A stretch of 64,000 bases of DNA from Agrobacterium tumefaciens (GTDB lineage: Bacteria; Pseudomonadota; Alphaproteobacteria; Rhizobiales; Rhizobiaceae). The DNA lies in contig NZ_SUPW01000006.1 of the NCBI RefSeq assembly GCF_013337285.1, positions 1 through 64,000 of the forward strand, read 5' to 3'. Numbering within the stretch: position 1 is the stretch's first letter; every line of letters begins with the position of its first letter. Of this stretch, positions 37,185 through 46,545 are shown in pieces. A model generated the notes under the pieces. It ran no database searches. It saw nothing but the letters and a program-made list of their open reading frames with translations, and was not told where the DNA came from. The position numbers and the translations under genes are program-made.

Positions 37185-37694
37185 TTATTCGCTCGCGCCG
37201 TTTTTTTCCTTCAGTTCGGAAACCAGCGTTGCGAGATCAGTCTTGTTCTGGAGAATATCCTCGAGCATCCGCTCCAGATCCTCCGAACGGTCGGCCTTGG
37301 AAAGCAGGTCGCGCAACTCGTTGCGAGCATCCAGAAGCGCCTTCAGGGCCGGTACCTGCTGCACGACGGCGCCGGGTTCGAAGTCGTCCATGCTCTCGAA
37401 TTTCAGGTTGACCTGCATATCCGTCCCGTCTTTCTGCAGCGTATTGGGAACGGCGATGTTGAGGCCTGGCGTCATGCGGCGCATCACCTCGTCGAAATTG
37501 TCGCGGTCGATCTGAACGAATTTGCGTTCGCCGAACGGCTTGAGCGGCTGGGTCGGGTTGCCGGAGAAATCACCGAGCACGCCGACAACGAAGGGCAGTT
37601 CCTTGACCACCATCGCACCTTCGGTCTCGACCTCGTATTTGATGTGGACCCGGGGCTTGCGAACCCGCTCCAGCTTTTCATGTACACTTGCCAT
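37185..37694 (-). CDS. tssB: T6SS contractile sheath small subunit TssB (VipA)
   Basis: A 169-residue protein with the family blocks [29 protein letters not shown] and [17 protein letters not shown] terminal helix ([22 protein letters not shown]) binds ClpV in related systems. AGGAGGTTGAA lies just before the ATG. It pairs with TssC. Confidence 0.95.
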   Translation of the reverse strand: MASVHEKLERVRKPRVHIKYEVETEGAMVVKELPFVVGVLGDFSGNPTQPLKPFGERKFVQIDRDNFDEVMRRMTPGLNIAVPNTLQKDGTDMQVNLKFESMDDFEPGAVVQQVPALKALLDARNELRDLLSKADRSEDLERMLEDILQNKTDLATLVSELKEKNGASE

Positions 37695-37734
37695 TTCAAC
37701 CTCCTTGATGCCCCGTTGGCATAGATGACTGTTT

Positions 37735-37754
37735 CGGGACGGCGTCTCGTCCCG
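37735..37754 (-). promoter_or_regulatory. intercistronic hairpin between tssA and tssB
   Basis: CGGGACG and CGTCCCG (7-bp perfect stem, 6-nt loop) stand immediately after the tssA stop and 40 bases before tssB. There is no T-run, so a partial terminator or an mRNA-stability hairpin that sets TssB/TssC above TssA is more likely than a full stop. This is inferred from sequence alone. Confidence 0.4.
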
Positions 37755-38810
37755 TTATTTCCCGTTGTTTTCTCCGCCGGGTTTGATGCCGGCGGCCGTC
37801 AGAACTGCGTTGCGGGCCTGCGTTTCCGGCAAAAGCTCGGCCAACAGCTCCGAGAAATCCATGCGTCCCCTGCGAACCAGCGTTTCGATGGACAGGGAAA
37901 TCGGTGAATGCGGCTCGGTACGGCGAAAGTAACGCGCAACCGAGAGAAGAGTTTCAAACGCCTCATCCCGCGATGATATGCCTTCCGGGGAGGCCGAGGA
38001 CGCTCTTGCCGCCGGTTGCCCATCGTCGTCCGCGCCCGGAACCGCGGCTGTCGCCTGCGCGACGGGCGCCGGTTCCTGATCCCGCCCGCCAAGCGTGCGA
38101 ATGGCGGCGGCGGCCTCGATGAGCGTATTTCGTATGTTGGAACTCGGCGGCGCGGCCTGGCCGCAGCGCTCGGAAAGAACAGCGGTGATGGCGTCAAATG
38201 CGGCGAGACAGGCCGTCACTTCCGCCAGATGGGAAGACATGGCGGCAACGCCGGCTTCGGAGGCGGCGCGATACAGTTCCTCGCGGCGTTTGCTCTCGTT
38301 CGGCCGCTGCGCCAGCTGGAAATCCCAGAGACTGTGTTCCGCGAATTTGCCTCCCGGGATCAGGGGCGCTAGCCGGAGCGGTTGAACAAGTGTCCCTTCG
38401 CTGCCAATGCCGTTCAATCCCGCAAAAGGTGCAAATTTTTCTTCATCATTATCGTCGCTGATCGACCGCAATGAGTCCCAGTGGTTGCAAAAAAGATCGC
38501 GGCAGAGGTCATAGATTTCGCGCAGTCCATGAAAGCCGCGCAGCCGCAGGCTTGCTTCGGCAAGCCATGCCAATATTTCTATATCCTTGCTTTCGGAATA
38601 TATAATCTGCAATCCCAGATTGCTGACACTGTCCCAGCTACTGGAGATCTTCAAGTTATCTTGAGGGGAAGCGGCACGCTCTTCTGTGCGTGCGTGGTTT
38701 CTTTCATCCTTAATTCTGTAGTATATTTCACGCGTTCTTGAATCGATGCGGATATTTTCTCCGCAATCTCCAAACAATTCTACATCTCTTTTAACTTGCG
38801 GTGCGTTCAA
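37755..38810 (-). CDS. tssA: T6SS TssA (ImpA)
   Basis: A 351-residue protein of the short TssA class, with the ImpA N-terminal domain (DCGENIRIDSRTREIYYRI, SWDSVSNLGLQIIYSESKDIEILAWLAEASLRL, WDSLRSI) and a C-terminal domain (RDEAFETLLSVARYFRRTEPHSPISLSIETLVRRGRMDF, shown in parts). The start is a TTG at 38810 with only a weak GGGGAT 11 nt upstream, so the start is uncertain. It is the first gene of the imp operon. TssA organises the baseplate and sheath end. Confidence 0.88.
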   Translation of the reverse strand: MNAPQVKRDVELFGDCGENIRIDSRTREIYYRIKDERNHARTEERAASPQDNLKISSSWDSVSNLGLQIIYSESKDIEILAWLAEASLRLRGFHGLREIYDLCRDLFCNHWDSLRSISDDNDEEKFAPFAGLNGIGSEGTLVQPLRLAPLIPGGKFAEHSLWDFQLAQRPNESKRREELYRAASEAGVAAMSSHLAEVTACLAAFDAITAVLSERCGQAAPPSSNIRNTLIEAAAAIRTLGGRDQEPAPVAQATAAVPGADDDGQPAARASSASPEGISSRDEAFETLLSVARYFRRTEPHSPISLSIETLVRRGRMDFSELLAELLPETQARNAVLTAAGIKPGGENNGK

Positions 38811-39030
38811 GAGCAGTCTATCCCCAGAAAATAGTAATGGATTTTTTGTAGTTACTTCCCTTACGTAAGGCTATTCCTCAGACAGACTTATTCTAAATGT
38901 GTCTAAATTGTGGCGTCTATTGCTTAATCTCACCTGACAAAAAATAAACTTCGGGGTGGACAACCGGGTTTCATCATCATAGTTATTCCACGTCACGTTG
39001 TGGAATGGACCGGGGCAGGAGGCTCATTGC
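38811..39030. promoter_or_regulatory. divergent T6SS promoter region (imp and hcp operons)
   Basis: This 220-base gap is clearly richer in A+T than the flanking genes and lies between two outward-facing operons, so both promoters must be here. It contains a perfect 12-bp palindrome, CCTTACGTAAGG, at 38859-38870. In A. tumefaciens the ExoR-ChvG/ChvI acid-response system activates T6SS transcription, so ChvI is a candidate regulator. I could not identify its site with confidence. Confidence 0.55.
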
Positions 39031-41694
39031 ATGTCGCATATCGATATCAATCGCCTCGTTGAAGCGCTTGAGCCTGACCTGCGCGTCACCCTTGAAGCTG
39101 CGGCTTCCATTGCGGTGCGTATGGGGCACAGGTATGTGGATATCCCGCATTGGCTGCTGGCGGTTGTAGATGCCGGTATCTATGCGGAAACATTCGAGGA
39201 ATTAAAAATTCCACTTCCGGTATTGCAGGCTGAAATCGGCCGCAGCCTCGAAGAGGCGATTATCGGCGATGGGGAGGCGTTGTCGCTTTCCCAGAACATC
39301 CTGACGGCGGGCCGGGAGGCCTGGGTTCTGGCTTCGCTGGAGGCCGGACGTGACCGGGTGACGCTTTGCGACCTGCTGCTGGCGATGGATGAGGAAACCT
39401 CACTTCGCTCCTTCGTCCGTTCGGCATTCCCGTCCCTGAAGGCGATGGATCGGGCAGCGCTCGAACGCCTTCGCAGTGTGGTTGACGACAAAAAGGGCGG
39501 GGATTTTTCCGCCGCGCCCGCCAGTTCGGGACCGGCCGCCGGCCAGAACGACTTTCTGCGCCTTTATACCCAGGACATGACCGCCGATGCCCGGAACGGC
39601 AAGGTCGATCCGGTGATCGGCCGCGATGACGAGCTGCGCCAGCTCGTTGATATTCTGACGCGCCGCAGACAGAACAACCCCATTCTCGTGGGTGAGGCTG
39701 GTGTCGGCAAAACCGCGGTTGCGGAAGCGCTGGCGCTTGAGATCGTGTCGGGAAGTGTTCCGGAAAAACTGCGCAATGTGCGCCTGCTGAACCTCGATAT
39801 TTCGCTGCTTCAGGCCGGCGCCGGCGTTAAGGGCGAGTTTGAGCGGCGTCTTCACGGCGTGATCGATGCGGTAAAACGCTCGGCCGAACCGGTCATCCTG
39901 TTCATCGATGAGGCGCATGGTCTTGTCGGTGCGGGCGGCACGGCGGGCCAGGGCGATGCGGCCAATATCCTCAAGCCCGCCCTCGCAAGAGGCGAGGTGC
40001 GGACCGTCGCGGCCACGACCTGGAGCGAATACAAGAAATATTTCGAGAAGGACGCGGCGCTGACGCGTCGTTTCCAGCCCGTGCACGTGCGCGAGCCAGA
40101 CGAGGCGACCGCAATACGGATGCTGCGGGGTGTGGCGGATACTTTCGTCAGCCATCACAACGTCACCGTTCGTGACGAGGCGATCGTCGCGGCGGTGCAA
40201 TTATCCGCGCGTTACATGCCGGCAAGGCAATTGCCGGACAAGGCGGTAAGCCTTCTCGACACGGCTGCCGCTGCCGTTTCGCTGGCGCGGCAGACCCCGC
40301 CGGAGCGGCTGCGCGCCATGGAAAGCGAACGACGCCTTCTGTCCGACGAGTTGAACTGGCTTCTGCGTGAACCGCAGGATGAAGACATGCAAGGCCGCAT
40401 TCAGTCGATACGCGACGAGCTTGAAAGGCTCGAGACCGGCATCGTTGATCTGCGTGGCCGTTACGATGCGGAAATGGCCGAACTTGCCGCGCTCAGCGAA
40501 GAGCAGGCGGATGAGACCGGCGCGTCGAACATATCGCGCCTGCGGCCCGTCGGTGAGGTTCAGCCGGCAAATGTCGAGAGACTTGTGCCGACGGTGGTGG
40601 ACCGCGACGCTATCGCCTCCGTCGTTTCTCGGTGGACCGGGATTCCGCTTGGCAAACTGCTTGCGGACCAGATCGAAAGCGCACGCACGCTGGATGATCG
40701 CATGCGGCAGCGGGTCGTCGGGCAGGATGCCGCAATCGGCCGGATTGCCGACGCCATGCGCACCGCCCGCGCCGGATTGTCCGATCCGCGCCGTCCGCCG
40801 GCCGTGTTTTTCCTTGTCGGCATGTCCGGAACGGGCAAGACCGAGACGGCGCTATCGCTGGCGGACCTGCTCTACGGCGGCAACAGCCACCTGACGACGA
40901 TCAACATGTCGGAGTTCAAGGAGGAGCACAAGGTTTCGCTGCTTCTTGGCTCGCCGCCCGGCTATGTCGGTTTCGGTGAGGGCGGCGTGCTGACCGAAGC
41001 GGTGCGCCGCAGGCCGTTCGGGGTTCTGCTGCTCGATGAAATCGACAAGGCGCATCCCGGCGTACAGGATATTTTCTACCAGGTATTCGACAAGGGTGTG
41101 CTTCGCGATGGCGAAGGTCGCGACGTCGATTTCAAGAACACCACGATCTTCATGACGGCCAATACCGGCTCGGACCTGCTTTCGGCACTTTCCGCCGATC
41201 CCGATACGATGCCGGAAGGCGAGGCGCTGGAAGCGCTGCTGATGCCGGAGCTGACGAAACAGTTCAAGCCCGCCTTCCTCGGGCGCACGATCATCTTGCC
41301 CTTCATGCCTCTCGGGGCAGAACAGCTGGCGAGGATCGTGGCTATGCAGATTGACAAGATCAGGGAACGGGTGCTGGCGACCTATGGCGCTGACCTGACC
41401 TTGTCAGACGGAGCGCGCGACGCATTGGTGACGCGCGCCGGCGCAAGCGACATCGGTGCGCGCGCCATCGAAATCATGATCGGCAAGGATCTCCTGCCGC
41501 CTCTCTCCAGCTTTTTCCTCGCGAAAGTCGTTGCGGGAGAGCGGGTCGGAAAGGTCGTTGTCGATTTTGAAGAAAATCGGTTCGGCATTCGTGCCGAAGC
41601 GGCTGGGGAAAAGAATGAATTCGTCGCGACCGAAGGGGTTGGGATGGATGAAGTTGCCGCGTCGGAAGGGACTACCCGACGCATGCGGCATTAG
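39031..41694 (+). CDS. clpV: T6SS AAA+ ATPase ClpV/TssH
   Basis: An 887-residue Clp-family ATPase. The ATG at 39031 has AGGAGG about 8 nt upstream. After the N-domain come AAA-1 (Walker [11 protein letters not shown], Walker [10 protein letters not shown]), a middle coiled region shorter than in ClpB, and AAA-2 (Walker [10 protein letters not shown], Walker [12 protein letters not shown]). ClpV takes apart contracted TssBC sheath for reuse. It opens the hcp operon, as in Agrobacterium. Confidence 0.95.
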   Translation: MSHIDINRLVEALEPDLRVTLEAAASIAVRMGHRYVDIPHWLLAVVDAGIYAETFEELKIPLPVLQAEIGRSLEEAIIGDGEALSLSQNILTAGREAWVLASLEAGRDRVTLCDLLLAMDEETSLRSFVRSAFPSLKAMDRAALERLRSVVDDKKGGDFSAAPASSGPAAGQNDFLRLYTQDMTADARNGKVDPVIGRDDELRQLVDILTRRRQNNPILVGEAGVGKTAVAEALALEIVSGSVPEKLRNVRLLNLDISLLQAGAGVKGEFERRLHGVIDAVKRSAEPVILFIDEAHGLVGAGGTAGQGDAANILKPALARGEVRTVAATTWSEYKKYFEKDAALTRRFQPVHVREPDEATAIRMLRGVADTFVSHHNVTVRDEAIVAAVQLSARYMPARQLPDKAVSLLDTAAAAVSLARQTPPERLRAMESERRLLSDELNWLLREPQDEDMQGRIQSIRDELERLETGIVDLRGRYDAEMAELAALSEEQADETGASNISRLRPVGEVQPANVERLVPTVVDRDAIASVVSRWTGIPLGKLLADQIESARTLDDRMRQRVVGQDAAIGRIADAMRTARAGLSDPRRPPAVFFLVGMSGTGKTETALSLADLLYGGNSHLTTINMSEFKEEHKVSLLLGSPPGYVGFGEGGVLTEAVRRRPFGVLLLDEIDKAHPGVQDIFYQVFDKGVLRDGEGRDVDFKNTTIFMTANTGSDLLSALSADPDTMPEGEALEALLMPELTKQFKPAFLGRTIILPFMPLGAEQLARIVAMQIDKIRERVLATYGADLTLSDGARDALVTRAGASDIGARAIEIMIGKDLLPPLSSFFLAKVVAGERVGKVVVDFEENRFGIRAEAAGEKNEFVATEGVGMDEVAASEGTTRRMRH

Positions 41695-41751
41695 ACGAAG
41701 GGCAACTCGGCCTCGAAGCAAGAGGTCATTTCAGCTACAGGAGCTTACAGC

Positions 41752-42228
41752 ATGCCAATTTATCTGCAGATTGACGGTATCCAGGGCGACGCTACGCACG
41801 AAGAGCACCGCAAGTGGATGGACATCGAAGCCATTCACTGGAACGTCGCCCGCAACATGAACACTTCTGCTGGTTCTGCTGCAAACCGCGAAGCATCAGA
41901 ACCGACGATTTCGGAAGTCATTCTGACCAAGGTTAGCGATTCTTCTTCCACCAAGCTTTTCCAGGAAGCCTGCGCCGGCCGTACCGGCAAGCTGGCGACA
42001 GTCCACATGGTAACCACCGGCAACCCCGGCAATACCTATATCGAGTACCTGCTGACGAATACGCTTATCGCCAGCTACTCGGTGGATTCCAGCGGCGACC
42101 GTCCGGTTGAGACCATCAAGCTCAACTTCACCAAGATGGAAGTGAAGTACACGCCGTTCGACGACAACAACTCGCCGCAGTCTCCGATGATCGCTTCCTA
42201 CGATCTGGCGACGACCAAGGCCGCTTGA
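41752..42228 (+). CDS. hcp: T6SS inner-tube protein Hcp
   Basis: A 158-residue Hcp beginning MPIYLQIDGIQGDATHEEHR, with GGAG close upstream. Conserved segments are WMDIEAIHWNV, SEVILTKVSDSSSTKLFQEA and KLNFTKMEVKYTP. It forms the hexameric tube and carries small effectors. A strong hairpin follows at 42241-42266, which may keep Hcp levels above those of the downstream genes. Confidence 0.97.
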   Translation: MPIYLQIDGIQGDATHEEHRKWMDIEAIHWNVARNMNTSAGSAANREASEPTISEVILTKVSDSSSTKLFQEACAGRTGKLATVHMVTTGNPGNTYIEYLLTNTLIASYSVDSSGDRPVETIKLNFTKMEVKYTPFDDNNSPQSPMIASYDLATTKAA

Positions 42229-42240
42229 TAGCCACGCGAC

Positions 42241-42266
42241 CCGGTGCCGGTATCGGCCGGCACCGG
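42241..42266 (+). terminator. strong hairpin after hcp (partial terminator or attenuator)
   Basis: CCGGTGCCGG, a 6-nt loop and CCGGCACCGG make a perfect 10-bp GC-rich stem 12 bases after the hcp stop. It is followed by ACCATTTTCATT, a weak T-tract. It could end most transcripts after hcp while letting some continue into the toxin genes, or protect the hcp mRNA 3' end. Confidence 0.6.
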
Positions 42267-42337
42267 ACCATTTTCATTGCAGTTTTGCAGTTCACGTCGT
42301 GATGTTTCTCATCCACGTTGGACGAAGCGGGTTTTTC

Positions 42338-42727
42338 ATGCGCTCCCAATATGCGTTTCTTGTTCCCATGTCGTTTGTTCTGGCTCTTTCCGGTTCCTCA
42401 CCGGCCGGGGCGGCGGAACGGACATGGATATTCTCCGGTGCCGAACTCAAGCAGGCAATCGAGGGCAAGCTCGCTCCGGAAGTGTCTGATCCGGAAATGC
42501 GGCGGCTGGTTTCCGTCGCCAAATCCAGCGCCTATATCGCCGGTGTGGCCGACCTTACGGGCGGATCGGACTGGTGTGGTGCAGGCACCGTGGCGCCTCA
42601 TGAACTCACCGACCGGATCTACACCTATCTCGGCGATCTCCCTGCGGAAAAACTGGATGAACAGGCAGCCATTCTCGTGCGGGAGGCGCTTGTGTCCTCC
42701 TTTCCCTGTGAGCCGAAAAGTAACTAG
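42338..42727 (+). CDS. tai: Tai-type T6SS immunity protein (periplasmic)
   Basis: A 129-residue precursor starting at the ATG at 42338, with a signal peptide ending near PAGAAE. The mature part (LKQAIEGKL, AYIAGVADLTGG, WCGAGTV, EALVSSFPC) fits the Rap1a/Tai4 immunity family, including paired cysteines. It lies 11 bases before the Tae4-like amidase gene. It should act in the periplasm by binding that amidase and protecting the cell from sister-cell attack. Confidence 0.82.
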   Translation: MRSQYAFLVPMSFVLALSGSSPAGAAERTWIFSGAELKQAIEGKLAPEVSDPEMRRLVSVAKSSAYIAGVADLTGGSDWCGAGTVAPHELTDRIYTYLGDLPAEKLDEQAAILVREALVSSFPCEPKSN

Positions 42728-42738
42728 TGGGATAAGCC

Positions 42739-43239
42739 ATGCGCGTTAACTTTGACACTCTTTATGCCAATTATCCGAGCAGCGAACCCTCGCATTCCAA
42801 CTATATCAGCCAGCGTGATCTGTTCACCGAAATCGGCTGGGAAGATTATATCGGCAATCCGAACTATCATAATACCTGCGCGATCCGTGTCAGCATCGCA
42901 TTCGTGAAATCGGGCATCAATATTGTACCCGCCTCGCACCGCATCCAGAAGGGCGCCTATGCCGGAAAAGGCATCGAGGTCAACATGCGCCGCCTTGCCG
43001 CTTTGCTGAGAAGGACCGGCTATCTCGGCGAGCATGAGCCCTTTACGCCGGCAACGGCGCGAACCGGTATCGGTGCACGCAACGGCGTCGTCGCATTCAA
43101 CAACATTCCGGGCTACAGCGGCGGCGGTCATATCGACCTCGTGCGAGGTGGTGCGGAGGCCGCGCAATGCGCATCGGCTTGCTACTATAATTCGGAAACG
43201 ATCTGGTTCTGGCCCCTGCAGGCCGGTCGCGTATCCTGA
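42739..43239 (+). CDS. tae: T6SS peptidoglycan amidase effector, Tae4-like
   Basis: A 166-residue NlpC/P60-related amidase. Tae4 features are LYANYPSS near the start, NTCAIRVSIA with catalytic C47, and GGGHIDLV with catalytic H131. C143 and C147 near the end could form a disulfide. Tae4 enzymes cut gamma-D-glutamyl-DAP bonds in peptidoglycan of prey cells. There is no signal peptide, as expected for cargo carried by Hcp/VgrG. The immunity gene precedes it. Confidence 0.88.
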   Translation: MRVNFDTLYANYPSSEPSHSNYISQRDLFTEIGWEDYIGNPNYHNTCAIRVSIAFVKSGINIVPASHRIQKGAYAGKGIEVNMRRLAALLRRTGYLGEHEPFTPATARTGIGARNGVVAFNNIPGYSGGGHIDLVRGGAEAAQCASACYYNSETIWFWPLQAGRVS

Positions 43240-43253
43240 TTCAGGAGTATCTC

Positions 43254-45368
43254 ATGACCGATCAACCTTCATCTGCTGATTTCGTTCAGGCCAGCCGCGT
43301 TCTCAAGGTCAAGTCTCCGCTCGGCGAGGATCAGTTGCTGCCGGAGCGTCTGTCGGTCGATGAGGGCGTGTCGCAACTCTTCGATATCCGCCTGACGGTG
43401 CGGGCAAAGAAAGACGCGGTCAAGCCCGAAGAACTGATCGGACGGCTGGTTGATGTCTCGGTGGAGGTAAGCCAGGGAGATGGTGAAGACGGCGGCGGTA
43501 CCCGCCGCCCCTTCAACGGCTTGGTGACCGAACTACATGAGGGACCGCCGATCACCCGCGGGCTGCGCTCCTATGCGCTGACCATCCGGCCGCAAATGTG
43601 GCTTCTGTCACGCCGTTCCGATTGCCGCATCTGGATGGACAAGACCGCGATCGAGATCGTCGAGACGCTGTTTTCCGAACACGGCATTCCCGCTCCCGAT
43701 ACATCAGGCATCATCTCGCCGCCGCCGGCACAGCACTACAGCGTGCAATTCAACGAGACCGACCTGGATTATCTCGCCCGTCGTTTCGAAGAGGACGGGC
43801 TGTTCTACTGGTTTGCCCATGAGGATGGTTCCCACAAGCTGCATGTGGCCGACAGCGCCAGCGGCTGGCTTGCCCCGTCTGCTTCGGCGCAGGGCGAGGG
43901 TACGGTACGTCTGGCGCAGGGGTCTTCGGATCGCAACCACATCAATGACTGGGCGCGCCGCTTTTCCTACGTTTCGGGTCAGCGGGCCGGTGCCGACTGG
44001 AACTTCGAGACGCCGGGCATGGTGCCTGGTACGATGACGCCATCGCTGGTGCAGATGCCGGATGCGACCAAGCGCGAGCTTTATGAATATCCGGCCCGGA
44101 TCAGCACGGTGGAAGAGGCGGAGCGGGCGCAGAAACTGCGCACCCAGTCGATCGAGGCTGATCATGACCGTGTGTTCGGCGCGTCCACCTCGCGCACTCT
44201 GGAGGCGGGCCGCCGCTTTACCCCATACGAGGTCGCCCACCCCGAACATGCGTATGAAGAGCATGTCATCATCCGTGCGAGCCACAACATCGTGGACCTT
44301 TCCTATGAAACAAACGGCAACGAGCCGGAATATCGCAACAGTTTCGAGGCGATCCCCGCCCGCGTGCCGCTGACACCGCATCGGTCAACAAAACGCCCGC
44401 GCATCGAAGGCACGCAGGTGGCGATCGTCGCCGGTCCGGAAGGCGAGGAAATCCATCCCGACCAATATGGCCGTATCAAGCTGTGGTTTCCCTGGGACCG
44501 CAAGGCGAAGAAGGATGGAACCGATACGTGCTGGGTGCGGGTGGCGCAGAACTGGGCGGGCTCCACCTGGGGCGGCCAGATCATTCCCCGCATCGGCATG
44601 GAGGTGATGGTTGCCTTCGTGGACGGCGATCCCGACCGTCCGCTGGTGACCGGTGTGGTGCCGAATGCACGCCAGACGGTGCCCTATGAGTTACCGGCAA
44701 ATAAGACGCGGAGCACTTTCAGGACCAATACACACAAGGGGGCTGGATTTAATGAACTGCGGTTTGAGGATGAAGCAGAACAGGAAGAGGTATTTCTGCA
44801 CGCTCAAAAGGATACAAACTTTGAAATTCTAAATGACTATTCCAAGCGCGTGGGGCACGACAAATCGGAACTCGTGGCCAACGATAAATCGACGGAAGTT
44901 GGTGGCGATCATGATGAGGTTATCGCGGGCAATATGTCGATTGCGGTAGGCGAGAATGCCTTGTCAAACCTTTTGAGGGACAAGACGAAGCTTGTTTTCG
45001 ACAAGGTTGGCGCGGCATTGGGTAAACTCAAAATTCCGGACCCTTTCAATTTCGCAAAAGGGAATTTCCAGCTTTTCGTCGAGAAAAATCACTCGCAGGT
45101 CGTCGGTATTGGTTCCTCGGAGGTTGTCGGCGGGGCCAAATCAACCGTTGTTGGGCACACCTATCAAACAACGGTCGGCAAAGCTCACAGTGTCATCGTT
45201 CGGGGGCGCTCTGACACGGATATCGGGCGTATCATGAACATCCGGGTGGGCGAACAATTGACGATCAAAGTAGGAGAGAATTCGATGCTGACGATGTCGC
45301 GCGAGGGGCATATCGTGATTCAAGGCAAGCATATTCATTTCCAAGCCGACCAGATTACGCAGAACTGA
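43254..45368 (+). CDS. vgrG: T6SS spike protein VgrG
   Basis: A 704-residue VgrG: gp27-like part (residues about 15-390), gp5 OB-fold (EIHPDQYGRIKLWFPWDR, SSTWGGQIIPRIGMEVMVAFVDGDPDRPLVTG in parts) and a beta-helix with repeated V-G steps (EVVGGAKSTVVGHTYQTTVGK). It ends in a short DUF2345-like strand region. From about 44695 the base composition drops and codon choice changes, so the C-terminal tip appears exchanged with the downstream cargo genes. It carries the nearby effectors. Confidence 0.95.
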   Translation: MTDQPSSADFVQASRVLKVKSPLGEDQLLPERLSVDEGVSQLFDIRLTVRAKKDAVKPEELIGRLVDVSVEVSQGDGEDGGGTRRPFNGLVTELHEGPPITRGLRSYALTIRPQMWLLSRRSDCRIWMDKTAIEIVETLFSEHGIPAPDTSGIISPPPAQHYSVQFNETDLDYLARRFEEDGLFYWFAHEDGSHKLHVADSASGWLAPSASAQGEGTVRLAQGSSDRNHINDWARRFSYVSGQRAGADWNFETPGMVPGTMTPSLVQMPDATKRELYEYPARISTVEEAERAQKLRTQSIEADHDRVFGASTSRTLEAGRRFTPYEVAHPEHAYEEHVIIRASHNIVDLSYETNGNEPEYRNSFEAIPARVPLTPHRSTKRPRIEGTQVAIVAGPEGEEIHPDQYGRIKLWFPWDRKAKKDGTDTCWVRVAQNWAGSTWGGQIIPRIGMEVMVAFVDGDPDRPLVTGVVPNARQTVPYELPANKTRSTFRTNTHKGAGFNELRFEDEAEQEEVFLHAQKDTNFEILNDYSKRVGHDKSELVANDKSTEVGGDHDEVIAGNMSIAVGENALSNLLRDKTKLVFDKVGAALGKLKIPDPFNFAKGNFQLFVEKNHSQVVGIGSSEVVGGAKSTVVGHTYQTTVGKAHSVIVRGRSDTDIGRIMNIRVGEQLTIKVGENSMLTMSREGHIVIQGKHIHFQADQITQN

Positions 45369-45377
45369 GTGTAGGCC

Positions 45378-46529
45378 ATGGCTGAGAAACCATCAGGATT
45401 GCCACCGTCTCGTATGCTGGGGGTGCCTTTTTCCGCATATGACGACGACAATGTCCTGGACATGTTGAAAACCGACCTGTCGACATTCAAGCGTCATCCG
45501 TTTTTTCCGGTGTCTCCGGGGATCACGCCGCCATTTCGCGCGGATGCTCCCCAGCCGTCGTTCAATTCCAACGGCGGATTATGCGAATACATACCCGCTG
45601 TCGACGAGACCGTGCTTTTCGGGCGGTCGTCCAGCGCAAACAAACTCCTTCCTCAGAACGAGCGTGAAAACGAGAACAAGGAAAGCGCCAGCGCTTGGAA
45701 GTTTGGTGAACTAAGCCAGGACTATAAGGACGCCGGCATCGGCAAGAAATATCAACGCGGCGTCAGGGAGTATCTTGCTTCGGGCTACACACGCCGCAAT
45801 CCGGATGGAAAGACCGCCCATGACACCGACTGGCGGGGTAAATGGAAGGAACGCAATTTCCAGGTTGCCGAATATACCTGGTGGAAACACGATAAGAAGG
45901 TGGCTGGAGACAGCTTTGGCGATCCGGCAAAGGATTGGGCTTCGGGAGAATACAAGCTCGGGGCACGAGAAGGTGATGGTAAGGCCGGGTTCTCTATCAC
46001 CAAAGGCGGAATTGACGCCAAATTGAGCGCAAAAGCCAGTGCCGCCGCTGCTCAGGGCAAGGTTGAAGTTCTCAAGGACCAGGTCATCTCCGGAGCCGCG
46101 AAAGGCGCGGTGCTGAAAGGAGAGGTGGAGGGTGAGGTTGCTTTTGTCGGTAACCCGGAAGAGGTAACGGGGACACTGAAACTTGCCGCCAAGGCGAATG
46201 TCATTGAGGGCTCAGTCAACGGAGAACTCTGCCTGACGCCAAGCCGTGTTGGCAATCCTGTCATCAAAGCGTGGAACTGGCTGTTTGAAGAGCACAACCA
46301 ACTCATCGAAGATAAATGGGATATTGGCGTGTGTCTTGGCGGTGAGCTGCAGGGAGCTGTTGGGGCTCAGGCTGAGGCATCTGCGGAAGCAGGTGTGAAA
46401 AATGGCAAGGCGCGCGCCGAAGTTGGCGCAAAACTTGGATTCGGCCTGGGCGGCGGTGCGAAAGTATCGGGCGGACTGACGGGTCTTGATAAGGCCGCAG
46501 ACCTCATCAAGGGATGGCAGGGAAAATGA
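45378..46529 (+). CDS. candidate VgrG-linked T6SS effector, unknown family
   Basis: A 383-residue protein that starts 9 bases after vgrG. I do not recognise a family. The first 90 residues are Pro-rich and polar (PFSAYDDDN, HPFFPVSPGITPPF) and could be the part held by the spike. Residues 110-190 are Trp- and Lys-rich. The last 190 are Gly/Ala/Lys-rich with repeating AKASAAAAQGKVEV and GAKLGFGLGGGAKVSGG patterns, giving glycine-zipper-like character. No signal peptide or catalytic motif is visible. The next gene encodes an exported protein, which suggests a toxin acting at the envelope, perhaps on membranes. This is inference from position. Confidence 0.55.
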   Translation: MAEKPSGLPPSRMLGVPFSAYDDDNVLDMLKTDLSTFKRHPFFPVSPGITPPFRADAPQPSFNSNGGLCEYIPAVDETVLFGRSSSANKLLPQNERENENKESASAWKFGELSQDYKDAGIGKKYQRGVREYLASGYTRRNPDGKTAHDTDWRGKWKERNFQVAEYTWWKHDKKVAGDSFGDPAKDWASGEYKLGAREGDGKAGFSITKGGIDAKLSAKASAAAAQGKVEVLKDQVISGAAKGAVLKGEVEGEVAFVGNPEEVTGTLKLAAKANVIEGSVNGELCLTPSRVGNPVIKAWNWLFEEHNQLIEDKWDIGVCLGGELQGAVGAQAEASAEAGVKNGKARAEVGAKLGFGLGGGAKVSGGLTGLDKAADLIKGWQGK

Positions 46530-46545
46530 TACGGAGAACCGAACG

